Shown: piece by piece, positions 7,387 through 16,170 of the stretch
Numbering within the stretch: the stretch's first letter is position 1
How the letters are laid out: every line of letters starts with the position of its first letter
Source: Betaproteobacteria bacterium
GTDB taxonomy: Bacteria > Pseudomonadota > Gammaproteobacteria > Burkholderiales > Burkholderiaceae_F
DNA: 64,000 nt
Direction of reading: 5' to 3'
Assembly: GCA_016861185.1 (NCBI GenBank)
Contig: BOKW01000001.1
Span: 310,001 to 374,000, forward strand
Notes under the pieces: model-generated
Told to the model about the DNA's origin: nothing
Database searches by the model: none
What the model saw: the letters and a program-made list of their open reading frames with translations, nothing else
Made by a program: the position numbers and the translations under genes

Positions 7387-9954
7387 TCAGTGATCGGCCG
7401 GCGCCATCAGCTCGCGCAGCGGGCGCTGCGAAAAGTCCGCGTCGCTTTCGATCAGCCGCCGGTAGGCCGACCACGCGGCGAGATCGGCGCGGCTGCGTCC
7501 TTCCAGCAGGACTGCGCGGATGCGGCCGCGCTCGAGTTGAACGCAGCGCATGCGTCCGGCGCGCGGATCGGCGAGCGCGGGCGCGTCTTCGTCGATCGCA
7601 AGCAGCGCGCGCAGCGCGTCGACCAGGGCGCCGGGCCGCTCGTCGTGCGCGGCGAAGACGACGACGCCGAACGGGTCGGCGTGCGCTTCGCCGTTCGACA
7701 GGCTCGGGACGCGGCCGAAAGGCGAAACGCTCGCATAGCGCAGCCGTGCGAGCAGCGCCTGCAGCGGCCCGAGGCCTTCGAGCGCGCGCGGCGCCGGCAG
7801 CCAGCCGACCGCGGCGAGATGCCAGGGCAGCTCGCAGCGCTCGATGCGCGCCGCGGCGTGCTTCAGCTCGGGCTGGCGCGACAGCGGATCGAAAGCGCGC
7901 AATGTCAGCGCGTTGACGCCGGCGCTTGCCGGCAGCCAGCGCGCGCCGAAATGCAGCGGGATTGCCGCGCCGCCTGCGGCGACCGACTCGGTGAGGCGTG
8001 CGGGCAGCAGCAGCGCGCCGCGCGCGGTCTCGACGCGCACCAGATCGCCTTCGCCGGCGCCGATGCCCGCCGCGGTCGCGGCCGACAGCTCGACCGCGGG
8101 CGGATCGACCGCCAGCGCAGCGACCAAGCCGCTGCGCGATGCGCCGTGCCATTGGTCGCGCAGCCTGGTCGTCGTCAGCGCAATCGGACGCGCTTCACCG
8201 GTCGCTTCGGCGGTCGTCCGCAGCTCGATCGGAACGAAGCGCGCGCGTCCGTCGGCGGTCGCGAAGCGCCGGTCGAGATAAAGCCGCGCGCTGCCGCGAC
8301 CGTCGCGCACCGGCCATTGCGTGGGCGCGGCGTCGAAATCGACGCCGCTCGTGTCCAGGTCGCGTCCGGCGGTGAGCCGCTTGTACTCGTCGAACACCGC
8401 GCGCGCGTCGCGCCAGTCGAACAGCCCCGCGCGCTCGGGCGCGATGCGCGCGGCAAGCTTGCGCGCGAAGTCGCGCGCGATCCGCCAGTCGGCGCGCGCC
8501 TGTCCCGGCGGCGGCACCGCCACAACGCTGCGCGCGATGCGTCGCTCGGAGTTGGTCATCGTGCCCGTGCGCTCGCCCCAGGTCGCGGCGGGCAGCAGCA
8601 GGTCGGCGAACGGCACTGTCTCCGTCTGCGCGAAGGACTCCTGCAGCACAACGAAGGGAACGCGGGTCAGCGCGCGGCGCGCGAGCGCCTGGTCGGGCAT
8701 CGACTGCGCCGGATTCGTGCAGGCGATCCACAGGCAGTCGATTCCGCCTTCGGCGGCCGCCTCGAACAGCTCGATCGCGGTCTTGCCCGGCGCGTCGGGC
8801 AGCGCATCGATGCCCCAAAGCCGCGCCAGCTCGGCGCGATCGTCGGCATCGGCCGGATCCCGATGTCCGGGCAACAGCGTGGCCATCGCGCCGGTTTCGC
8901 GCCCGCCCATCGCGTTCGGCTGGCCGGTCAGCGAGAAGGGGCCGGCGCCGGGGCGGGCGATCTGGCCGGTCGCAAGATGCAGGTGGATCAGCGCGGCGCC
9001 GTTGTCGGCGCCGTGGATCGACTGATTCAGTCCCTGGCACCACAGCGAAAGCGTGGCCGGCGCACGCGCGAAGAGCCGCGCCGCGCGTTCGATGTCGAGC
9101 GCGCGCAGCCCGGTGATCCGCGCCGCTTCGGCAAGCGGCAGCCGCTTCGCGCTTTCGGCCGCGGAGGCGAAGCCCGCCGTGTGCCGCTCGACGAACTCCG
9201 CGTCGACGAGCCCGTCGCGCACGATCACCGCGAGCATCGCGGTCAGCAGGTACAGATCGGTGCCCGGCGCGAGCTGCAGGTGCAGGTCGGCGGCCGCCGC
9301 GCTTTCGGTGCGGCGCGGATCGACGACGACGAGTTGCGTGCCGCGCCTGCGTCTGGCTTCGAGCAGCCGGCCGAACAGGACCGGATGCGCGACGGCGGGG
9401 TTGGCGCCGGCGATGAACACGCAGTCTGCGAGCTCGAGATCCTCGTAGCAGCACGGCGGCGCGTCGGCGCCGAGCGTGCGCTTGTACGCGACGACCGCCG
9501 AGCTCATGCATAGCCGCGAATTCGAGTCGATGTTGTTGGTGCCGACGAGCGCGCGCGCGAGCTTGTTGAACGCGTAGTAGTCCTCGGTCAGAAGCTGTCC
9601 GGAGACGTAGAAGCCGACGCGCTCCGGCCCGCCCGCGCGGAGCGCGGACGCGAACCGTTCGGCGGCGAACTCGAGCGCCGCGTCCCAATCGACCCGCGTG
9701 TGCCGCGCGTCGCGCGTCGCGCGCAGTTGCGGGTAGAGCAGCCGCGACTGCGCAATCACGGCGGGTGTGGCGGTCAGATGCAGCGTCTGCCCTTTCGGGC
9801 AGAGCTTGCCGAAGTTGGCGGGATGCTCCGGGTCGCCGCGCACGCCGACGATCGCATCGCCGCGCGCCTGCACGATCACGCCGCAGCCGGTGCCGCAATA
9901 CGGGCAGACGCTGCGCACCTCGCGCAGCGCATCGGGCGGCGTCGGGTCGAGCAT
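7387..9954 (-). CDS. nasA: Assimilatory nitrate reductase, molybdopterin catalytic subunit
   Basis: 855 aa. It reduces nitrate to nitrite in the cytoplasm using Mo-bis-MGD and a [4Fe-4S] cluster whose ligands are C17, C20, C24 and C52. Molybdopterin oxidoreductase and dinucleotide-binding domains follow in the usual order. The C-terminal [2Fe-2S]/BFD extension of some NasA proteins is not seen. No signal peptide is present. It is the last gene of the nitrate operon, 80 bases after nirD. Electrons probably come from ferredoxin or from a flavoprotein elsewhere, because no nasC is adjacent. Confidence 0.93.
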   Translation of the reverse strand: MLDPTPPDALREVRSVCPYCGTGCGVIVQARGDAIVGVRGDPEHPANFGKLCPKGQTLHLTATPAVIAQSRLLYPQLRATRDARHTRVDWDAALEFAAERFASALRAGGPERVGFYVSGQLLTEDYYAFNKLARALVGTNNIDSNSRLCMSSAVVAYKRTLGADAPPCCYEDLELADCVFIAGANPAVAHPVLFGRLLEARRRRGTQLVVVDPRRTESAAAADLHLQLAPGTDLYLLTAMLAVIVRDGLVDAEFVERHTAGFASAAESAKRLPLAEAARITGLRALDIERAARLFARAPATLSLWCQGLNQSIHGADNGAALIHLHLATGQIARPGAGPFSLTGQPNAMGGRETGAMATLLPGHRDPADADDRAELARLWGIDALPDAPGKTAIELFEAAAEGGIDCLWIACTNPAQSMPDQALARRALTRVPFVVLQESFAQTETVPFADLLLPAATWGERTGTMTNSERRIARSVVAVPPPGQARADWRIARDFARKLAARIAPERAGLFDWRDARAVFDEYKRLTAGRDLDTSGVDFDAAPTQWPVRDGRGSARLYLDRRFATADGRARFVPIELRTTAEATGEARPIALTTTRLRDQWHGASRSGLVAALAVDPPAVELSAATAAGIGAGEGDLVRVETARGALLLPARLTESVAAGGAAIPLHFGARWLPASAGVNALTLRAFDPLSRQPELKHAAARIERCELPWHLAAVGWLPAPRALEGLGPLQALLARLRYASVSPFGRVPSLSNGEAHADPFGVVVFAAHDERPGALVDALRALLAIDEDAPALADPRAGRMRCVQLERGRIRAVLLEGRSRADLAAWSAYRRLIESDADFSQRPLRELMAPADH

Positions 9955-10034
9955 GGCGCTTATCTAGAAGCTGGCCGCGCGCGGCCGCCGAACCGCTTCC
10001 CTCCCCTCGCAGGGGACGGAAAAGGGATCAGGTT

Positions 10035-10388
10035 TCAAGTGGCCAGCTCGCACGCGTGTGCCTTCGGCGCCGCCAGCTCGGCGCGCCGCAGCCAGATGCG
10101 GCCGGCTTCGACGCGCACCCCGAAGGTGCGTACGCGGCCTTCGTCGGGCGCGATCATCATTCCGCTCGCAAGATCGACACACTGGCCGTGCAGCGGGCAG
10201 GCCACGCGGTCGGCGGCGACGATGCCTTCCGACAGCGGCCCGCCCTTGTGCGGGCAGCGATCCTCGAGCGCGAAGACGCGTTCGGCCTCGGGCCGGATCA
10301 GCGCGATTACCGCGCCGCCCGCATGCAGCCTGCGCGCGCCGCCCGCGGGCACGTCCTCCAGCGCGCACACTTCGATCCAGTCCGACAT
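10035..10388 (-). CDS. nirD: Nitrite reductase small subunit, Rieske-type
   Basis: 117 aa. A Rieske [2Fe-2S] fold is visible through CPH (C45, H47) and CPLH (C64, H67). It is the small partner of NADH-dependent assimilatory nitrite reductase. Its ATG is directly adjacent to the nirB stop, so the two are translated together. Confidence 0.95.
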   Translation of the reverse strand: MSDWIEVCALEDVPAGGARRLHAGGAVIALIRPEAERVFALEDRCPHKGGPLSEGIVAADRVACPLHGQCVDLASGMMIAPDEGRVRTFGVRVEAGRIWLRRAELAAPKAHACELAT

Positions 10389-12857
10389 TCACGTCTCCAC
10401 GACGAGCGGGATGAACTGGCGCGCGTCGACCGCGGCCTTTTCGGGCTCGTGCCACGGATCGGATTCGAGCGAAAGCGCGTACGCGAGCCGCTGCGCCAGT
10501 TCGCGCCGTCCCGCGGCGTCCTCGACGACGCGCTTCTTCACGTAGTCGAGGCCGACGCGCGCGACGAAGTGCACGGTGCGCTCGAGGTAATGGCCCTCCT
10601 CGCGGTAAAGCTGCAGGAACGCGCTCGCGTACTCGATCACTTCCTCGTGCGTCCTGACCTTGACGAGGAACTGCGCGACCTCGGTCTTGATCCCGCCGTT
10701 GCCGGCGACGTGGATCTCCCAGCCGGAATCCACGCCGATCACGCCGACGTCCTTGATGCCGCTTTCGGCGCAGTTGCGCGGGCAGCCGCTGACGGCGAGC
10801 TTGACCTTGTGGGGCGCCCACATCTTCCACAGCGCGCGCTCCAGCTCGATGCCCATCCGCGTCGAATCCTGCGTGCCGAAGCGGCACCACTCGGACCCGA
10901 CGCAGGTCTTCACCGTGCGCAGCGCCTTGCCGTAGGCGTGACCGCTCGGCATGCCCAGATCGCGCCAGACGCCGGGCAGGTCCTCCTTCTTCACGCCGAG
11001 CAGATCGATGCGCTGGCCGCCGGTGATCTTCACTTCCGGGATCCGGTACTTGTCGACGACATCGGCGATGCGCCGCAGCTCGGCGGCCGAAGTCACGCCG
11101 CCCCAGATGCGCGGCACGACCGAAAACGTGCCGTCCTTCTGGATGTTGGCGTGCGCGCGTTCGTTGACGAAGCGGCTCAGCGGATCGTCCTTCGCTTCGC
11201 CGGGCCAGGTGCTGATCAGGTAGTAGTTGATGGCCGGCCGGCAGGTCGCGCAGCCGGCCGGCGTGCGCCATGCGAGCCGCGCGCGCACGTCGGCCGCGGC
11301 CAGCAGCTTCAGCTCGCGGATCGCCTGCCGCACTTCGCCGTGCGTCCGGTCGGTGCAGGCGCACAGCGGCTTGGCCTGCGGCGTGGGCGCATAGTTGTTG
11401 CCGACGGTGGCGATCAGGATCTGCTCGACCAGCCCCGTGCACGAGCCGCAGGAACTGGACGCCTTGGTGTGCTTGCGGACGTCGTCGAGCGTCAGCAGAT
11501 TGCGCTCGCGGATCGTGCGCACGATCGCGCCCTTGCACACGCCGTTGCAGCCGCACACCTCGGCCGCGTCGTCGAGCAGCGCCGCGCGGTTGGCGCCCGC
11601 GTGCCCGCTGTCGCCGATCGAGTTCTCGCCGAAGATCAGCGTATCGCGCAGCGCGCCGACCGGCGTCTTCTCCTTGACGAGCTTGCCGTACCAGCTCGCG
11701 TGTTCGGTGTCGCCGACCAGGCACGCGCCGGCGAGCCGGTCGCCTTCGAGCACGAGCTTCTTGTAGACGCCGCGCGTCGGATCGGCGAGCGTGATCTCGT
11801 CGGCGTCGGCGCCGCCCTGGAAGGCGCCGATCGAGAACACGTCGACGCCGGTGACCTTGAGTTTCGTCGAGACGATCGCGCCCTGGAAGCGGCCGATCCC
11901 GCTTTCGGCAAGATGCGTCGCGCACACCTTGGCCTGCTCGAACAGCGGCGCGACGAGCCCGTAGGCCGTGCCGCGATGGCTCACGCATTCGCCGACCGCG
12001 TAGATGCGCGGATCGGTGATCGTCTGCAGCGTGTCGGTGACGACGATGCCGCGATTGCAGTGCAGGCCCGCGTGTTCGGCGAGCGCGGTGTTCGGACGGA
12101 TGCCGATCGCGATGACGACCAGCTCCGCTTCGATCTGCGTCGGCGCCGCCGCGCGTTCGGCCGCCGGCTGCAGCTTGACCGCCGCCACGCGGCCGTCGCC
12201 GCCCGCGATCAGCTCGAGCGTCTGCGTCGACAGCACGAACTTCAGCCCGCGCGCTTCGAGCGACTTCTGCAGCAGCGCGGCGGCGGGCCGATCGAGCTGG
12301 CGCTCCATCAGCCAGGGCATCAGGTGCACGACGGTCACGTCCATGCCGCGCGCGCGCAGCCCGTTGGCGGCCTCCAGCCCGAGCAGTCCGCCGCCGATGA
12401 CGACCGCCTTGCGATGCGTCGCCGCCGCATCGATCATCGCCTGCGTGTCGGCAATGTCTCGATACGTCAGCACGCCGGGCAGGCCGGCACCGGGGATCGG
12501 CGGCAGCGCAGGGACGGAACCCGTGGCGATCAGCAGCCGGTCGTAAGGCGCTTCGATGCCGCCTTCGGCCTCGACGACGCGCGCGCCGCGCCGGATCGCC
12601 GTCACGGCACACCCGGTGTGAAGCCGGATGCCGTGCTGGGCGTACCACGCGCGGTCGTTCAGAACGATCTGCTCGAAGCGCGTTTCGCCGGCGAGCACCG
12701 GCGACAACAGGATCCGGTTGTAGTTCGGATGCGGCTCGGCGCCGAAGACGGTGATCTCGTAGCGATCGGGCGCGATCCTCAACAGCTCCTCGATCGTCCG
12801 CACGCCGGCCATGCCGTTGCCGACGACGACGAGACGCGGGTGTGCGCCGTTTTTCAT
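10389..12857 (-). CDS. nirB: NADH-dependent nitrite reductase large subunit
   Basis: 822 aa. It reduces nitrite to ammonium in the cytoplasm. Domains in order: FAD/NAD(P)H pyridine-nucleotide reductase (residues 8-300); BFD-like [2Fe-2S] domain with C435, C437, C470 and C473; a second Cys4 BFD-like unit (C499, C501, C536, C539); ferredoxin-like half; siroheme/[4Fe-4S] domain with C652, C658, C692 and C696. The ATG at 12857 overlaps the nrtD stop by 4 bases. Confidence 0.96.
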   Translation of the reverse strand: MKNGAHPRLVVVGNGMAGVRTIEELLRIAPDRYEITVFGAEPHPNYNRILLSPVLAGETRFEQIVLNDRAWYAQHGIRLHTGCAVTAIRRGARVVEAEGGIEAPYDRLLIATGSVPALPPIPGAGLPGVLTYRDIADTQAMIDAAATHRKAVVIGGGLLGLEAANGLRARGMDVTVVHLMPWLMERQLDRPAAALLQKSLEARGLKFVLSTQTLELIAGGDGRVAAVKLQPAAERAAAPTQIEAELVVIAIGIRPNTALAEHAGLHCNRGIVVTDTLQTITDPRIYAVGECVSHRGTAYGLVAPLFEQAKVCATHLAESGIGRFQGAIVSTKLKVTGVDVFSIGAFQGGADADEITLADPTRGVYKKLVLEGDRLAGACLVGDTEHASWYGKLVKEKTPVGALRDTLIFGENSIGDSGHAGANRAALLDDAAEVCGCNGVCKGAIVRTIRERNLLTLDDVRKHTKASSSCGSCTGLVEQILIATVGNNYAPTPQAKPLCACTDRTHGEVRQAIRELKLLAAADVRARLAWRTPAGCATCRPAINYYLISTWPGEAKDDPLSRFVNERAHANIQKDGTFSVVPRIWGGVTSAAELRRIADVVDKYRIPEVKITGGQRIDLLGVKKEDLPGVWRDLGMPSGHAYGKALRTVKTCVGSEWCRFGTQDSTRMGIELERALWKMWAPHKVKLAVSGCPRNCAESGIKDVGVIGVDSGWEIHVAGNGGIKTEVAQFLVKVRTHEEVIEYASAFLQLYREEGHYLERTVHFVARVGLDYVKKRVVEDAAGRRELAQRLAYALSLESDPWHEPEKAAVDARQFIPLVVET

Positions 12858-13684
12858 GCGGCCTCCGTTTCGACGTGCGCCTGCTTGCGATAGAGGAACT
12901 GCAGCACGGCTTCGCGGCATTCCAGGTAGCGCGCGTCGTGCGCCATGTCGAGCCGGTCGCGCGGCCGCGGCAGCCTCACGTCGAGCACCTCGCCGATCGT
13001 CGCGGCCGGGCCGTTGGTCATCATCACGATGCGGTCGGACAGCAGCACGGCCTCGTCGACGTCGTGCGTGACCATCAGCACGGTGGTGCCGGTAGCCGCG
13101 ACGATGCGCATCAGCTCGTCCTGCAGGCGCGCGCGCGTCAGCGCGTCGAGCGCGCCGAACGGCTCGTCCAGCAGCAGCATCTTCGGCTCCATCGCCAATG
13201 CGCGGGCGATGCCGACGCGCTGCTTCATTCCGCCCGAGATCTCCGCCGGCCGCTTGTGCGCGGCGTGCGCGAGTCCGACCAGCGCGAGCGCGGCTTCGGT
13301 GCGCGCCTTGAGCGCCGCGCGCTTTTCGCTGCCGCCGAAGACGCTTTCAACCGCCAGGTGGACGTTGTCGAAGCAGCTCATCCACGGCAGCAGCGAATGG
13401 CTCTGGAACACGACCGCGCGGTCCGGCCCCGGCTCGCGGATCTCGCGGTTGCCGAGCAGCAGCACGCCGGACGACGGTTTCAGCAGTCCGGCGACCAGGT
13501 TCAGCAGCGTGGACTTGCCGCAACCGGAATGCCCGATCAGCGACACGAACTCGCCGCGCGCGATCGTCAGGCTGATGTCGCGCAGCGCGGTGAACGGGCC
13601 CTTGCGGGTCGCAAAGACCACGCCCGCGCCTTCGACCGCGAGATGGCGCGCGTCGGTGGGCGGGATGGGCGAAGCGGTGAACAT
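12854..13684 (-). CDS. nrtD: Nitrate ABC transporter ATP-binding protein
   Basis: 276 aa. It energises nitrate uptake. Walker A GHSGCGKST is at residues 51-59, with the signature ISGGMKQRVG and Walker B LLLDEP further on, and an H-loop in TVLMVTHDVDEAV. The family includes NrtD, SsuB and TauB, and the nitrate assignment comes from its position between nrtB and nirB. Ten bases separate it from nrtB. Confidence 0.93.
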   Translation of the reverse strand: MFTASPIPPTDARHLAVEGAGVVFATRKGPFTALRDISLTIARGEFVSLIGHSGCGKSTLLNLVAGLLKPSSGVLLLGNREIREPGPDRAVVFQSHSLLPWMSCFDNVHLAVESVFGGSEKRAALKARTEAALALVGLAHAAHKRPAEISGGMKQRVGIARALAMEPKMLLLDEPFGALDALTRARLQDELMRIVAATGTTVLMVTHDVDEAVLLSDRIVMMTNGPAATIGEVLDVRLPRPRDRLDMAHDARYLECREAVLQFLYRKQAHVETEAA

Positions 13685-13694
13685 CGGGCGGCCC

Positions 13695-14606
13695 TCAGCG
13701 GTATTCGAAACGCTTCGCGATGAGCACCAGCGCGCCTTCGAGCGCGAGGCCGACCGCGCCGATCACGAAGATGGCGATGATGATGTGGGCGACGTTCAGG
13801 TTGTTCCACTCGTCCCACACCCAGAAGCCGATGCCCACGCCACCGGTCAGCATCTCGGCGGCGACGATCACGAGCCAGGCCACGCCGATCGAAAGCCGCA
13901 CGCCGGTCAGCATGTAAGGCAGCACGGCGGGGAACAGGATGCGCGTGAAGACCTTCCATTCGCTGAGGTTCAGCACGCGCGCGACGTTCAGGTACTCGTG
14001 CGGGATCTGCCGCACGCCGACGGCGGTGTTGATGATCATCGGCCACAGCGAGCAGACGAAGATCGTCCAGATCGCCGCCGGGTTGGCCGCCTTGAAGACG
14101 AGCAGCCCGATCGGCAGCCACGCGAGCGGCGACACGGGTTTCAGCAGGCTGATGACCGGGCCGGCCATCTGATGCACGAAGACGAAGCGGCCGATCGCGA
14201 AGCCCGCCGGAATGCCGATCAAAGCGGCCAGCCCGAAGCCGACCGCCACGCGGCTCAGCGAGGCGAGCACGTTCCAGCCGATGCCCTGGTCGTTCGGTCC
14301 GTTGCGATAGAACGGATCGGCGAACACCGCGGTCGCCGCATCCCAGGTCCTGGCCGGTGTCGGAAGCTGTCCGCCGGTGTGCGCGATCAGTTGCCAGACC
14401 AGCACGAGCAGCGCCAGCCCGAGCAGCGGTGCGAGCGCTCTTGCGAGCAGCGCGCGCAGCTCGGCGCGCCGGGTCGACTCTTCCTGTTCATCTGCAGTCA
14501 GCCGCGGGCGGCGCGCTGCGGCCGCACGCGCGGCGCCGGCGTCGTTCGCAGGCGCCGCCGGCGGCGCGCCGCCGGACTGATCGACAAGAAATGCGGTCGC
14601 GTGCAT
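13695..14606 (-). CDS. nrtB: Nitrate ABC transporter permease
   Basis: 303 aa. A hydrophilic, Ala-rich N-terminal stretch of about 55 residues is followed by five or six membrane segments. The ABC permease loop is visible in the EYLNVARVLNLSEWKVFTRI region, where it contacts the ATPase. The N-terminal hydrophilic part is longer than in many homologues. The ATG at 14606 is 8 bases after the nrtA stop. Confidence 0.93.
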   Translation of the reverse strand: MHATAFLVDQSGGAPPAAPANDAGAARAAAARRPRLTADEQEESTRRAELRALLARALAPLLGLALLVLVWQLIAHTGGQLPTPARTWDAATAVFADPFYRNGPNDQGIGWNVLASLSRVAVGFGLAALIGIPAGFAIGRFVFVHQMAGPVISLLKPVSPLAWLPIGLLVFKAANPAAIWTIFVCSLWPMIINTAVGVRQIPHEYLNVARVLNLSEWKVFTRILFPAVLPYMLTGVRLSIGVAWLVIVAAEMLTGGVGIGFWVWDEWNNLNVAHIIIAIFVIGAVGLALEGALVLIAKRFEYR

Positions 14607-14614
14607 CGCCGTTC

Positions 14615-15847
14615 CTATGCCATCGACTTGATCCTGAAACCCGCCGCATACTGCGCGGGCTGCTTGCCGTCCCAGACGACGCCGTCGATCAGCTTGCTCG
14701 TGCGCATCGTCTCCTTCGGCACGGCGACCTTGGCGGCCGCAGCGGCCTGCCTGTAGACCTCGATCTGGTTGATCTGCCTCGCCACCGCCAGGTAATCGAC
14801 GTCCTGCTTCAGGAGTCCCCAGCGCCGGTGCTGCGTCAGGAACCACATGCCGTCGGACAGGTACGGGAAGTTGACCGCGCCGTCGGCGAAGAACTTCATG
14901 TGGTTCGGATCGTCCCAGGTACGGCCGAGCCCGTTCTGGTAACGGCCGAGGATGCGCTGGTTGATCACGTCGACCGACGTGTTGACGTAGGCCTTGTCGG
15001 CGATCGTCTCGGCCATCTTCAGCCGGTTCTGCAGGCCGGCGTCGATCCAGCGGCTCGCTTCCAGCACTGCGGCGGTCATCGCGCGCGCGGTGTTCGGATG
15101 CTTCCGGACGAACTCCGCGGTGGTGCCGAGGACCTTCTCCGGATGGTCCTTCCAGATGTCCTGCGAGGTCACCGCGGTGATGCCGATGCCGTCGGCGATC
15201 GCGCGATGGTTCCACGGCTCGCCGACGCAGTAGCCGTCCATGTTGCCGACGCGCATGTTGGCGACCATCTGCGGCGGCGGCACCGTGATCACCTTCGCGT
15301 CGCTCATCGGATTGATGCCGTTGGCCGCGAGCCAGTAGTACAGCCACATCGCGTGCGTGCCGGTCGGAAAGGTCTGCGCGAACGTGTAGTCGCGTTTGTC
15401 CTTGTCCATCAGCTTCTTCAGGCTCGCGCCGTCGACGGCGCCCTGCTCGGCGAGCTTCTTCGACAGCGAAATCGCCTGGCCGTTGTGGTTGATGGTCATC
15501 AGCACCGCCATGTCCTTCTTCGGCCCGCCGATGCCGACGTGCACGCCGTAAACGAGTCCGTACAGCACGTGCGCCGCGTCCAGTTCGCCGTTGACGAGCT
15601 TGTCGCGCACGGCAGCCCAGCTCGCCTCCTTGCTCGGCACGATCCTGATGCCGTGCTTCTCGTCGAACTTGTTCACCGCCGCGATCACCACCGACGCGCA
15701 GTCGGTCAGCGGGATGAAGCCGATGCGCACTTCCTTCTTCTCGGGTGCGTCGGAACCCGCCGCGTACGCCACCGACTGCACCGCCTGCGCGGCGCCGAGC
15801 GCTGCGGCCGCCGACGTCTTGATGAACCTGCGGCGCGGTGCGCTCAT
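14615..15847 (-). CDS. nrtA: Nitrate ABC transporter substrate-binding protein
   Basis: 410 aa. It starts with a twin-arginine-like signal (APRRRFIKTSAAAALGAAQA), then the NrtA/CmpA-type periplasmic binding fold (VRIGFIPLTDCASVV, FPTGTHAMWLYYW). It captures nitrate (or nitrite) in the periplasm. I prefer the ATG at 15847 because AAGGA stands about nine bases upstream; an in-frame ATG at 15874 is the alternative. The closely related cytoplasmic sensor NasS lacks a signal, so the signal peptide favours NrtA. The gene is preceded by the ANTAR-type leader and terminator. Confidence 0.92.
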   Translation of the reverse strand: MSAPRRRFIKTSAAAALGAAQAVQSVAYAAGSDAPEKKEVRIGFIPLTDCASVVIAAVNKFDEKHGIRIVPSKEASWAAVRDKLVNGELDAAHVLYGLVYGVHVGIGGPKKDMAVLMTINHNGQAISLSKKLAEQGAVDGASLKKLMDKDKRDYTFAQTFPTGTHAMWLYYWLAANGINPMSDAKVITVPPPQMVANMRVGNMDGYCVGEPWNHRAIADGIGITAVTSQDIWKDHPEKVLGTTAEFVRKHPNTARAMTAAVLEASRWIDAGLQNRLKMAETIADKAYVNTSVDVINQRILGRYQNGLGRTWDDPNHMKFFADGAVNFPYLSDGMWFLTQHRRWGLLKQDVDYLAVARQINQIEVYRQAAAAAKVAVPKETMRTSKLIDGVVWDGKQPAQYAAGFRIKSMA

Positions 15848-15900
15848 CGGTCCCGTTTCCTTCCGATCCGCCATGCGGCTCTCCGATACGACTGGTCGAC

Positions 15901-15959
15901 AAAAAGCGAAACGGCGTCGCGATGCCGCCGCGCCGATCGCGCGCCGACATCGGACGCCG
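15901..15959 (-). terminator. Leader terminator upstream of nrtA, overlapping the second ANTAR hairpin
   Basis: On the minus strand CGGCGTC (15953-15959) pairs with GACGCCG (15912-15918). The stem continues as CGATG/CATCG with one bulged base, and an extra hairpin sits inside the loop. TTTCGCTTTTT follows. The 5' arm of the stem includes part of the hexaloop and the 3' arm of the upstream P2 hairpin, so the two structures exclude each other. Confidence 0.8.
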
Positions 15960-15992
15960 TTGTCCGTGATTGCGGCCACGCCGTTGTGGCCG
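15951..15992 (-). ncRNA. Two-hairpin ANTAR target RNA in the nrtA leader
   Basis: Two hairpins with the identical hexaloop AACGGC stand 6 bases apart. P1 is GGCCAC-AACGGC-GTGGCC (15974-15991, plus one more pair). P2 is CGGAC-AACGGC-GTCCG (15951-15966). Both loops have A at position 1 and G at position 4, the signature of RNAs bound by ANTAR proteins such as NasR and NasT. An intrinsic terminator overlapping P2 follows, and nasT is encoded just upstream. The mechanism is known for the family; its operation here is inferred. Confidence 0.88.
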
Positions 15993-16005
15993 ACGCAACG
16001 CACAA

Positions 16006-16021
16006 AGCAGATGCCGTGCCA
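16006..16021 (-). promoter_or_regulatory. Sigma-54-type promoter for the nrtA-nasA operon
   Basis: The minus strand reads TGGCAC (16016-16021), five bases, then CTGCT (16006-16010). GG and GC are separated by 10 bases, as required for sigma-54. A start about 12 bases downstream would fall near 15995, which puts the P1 hairpin almost at the 5' end of the RNA. An NtrC half-site-like TGCACCA lies at 16141-16147 on the plus strand. Nitrogen control through NtrC is inferred. Confidence 0.7.
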
Positions 16022-16170
16022 GCGGCAGCCGGCGCGCTCAACGCGTTGATTTCAGGAGGAAGTCCGCCGGTCGCGCGGCTCGGGCGAGCGGTGCGCAGCG
16101 GTGCGGCGGCGCACCAGCGGAAGGCATGCGCCCCATCGGATGCACCAGCACTTGCCGCGCGTGCGGGCGT

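Noticed and set aside
14615..15847. nrtA as the cytoplasmic sensor nasS
   Set aside because: The clear twin-arginine-like signal and its place in front of nrtBD fit the periplasmic receptor.
16016..16021. Alternative vegetative promoter for the nitrate operon near 16000
   Set aside because: No credible -35/-10 pair was found; the GG-N10-GC box is far better.
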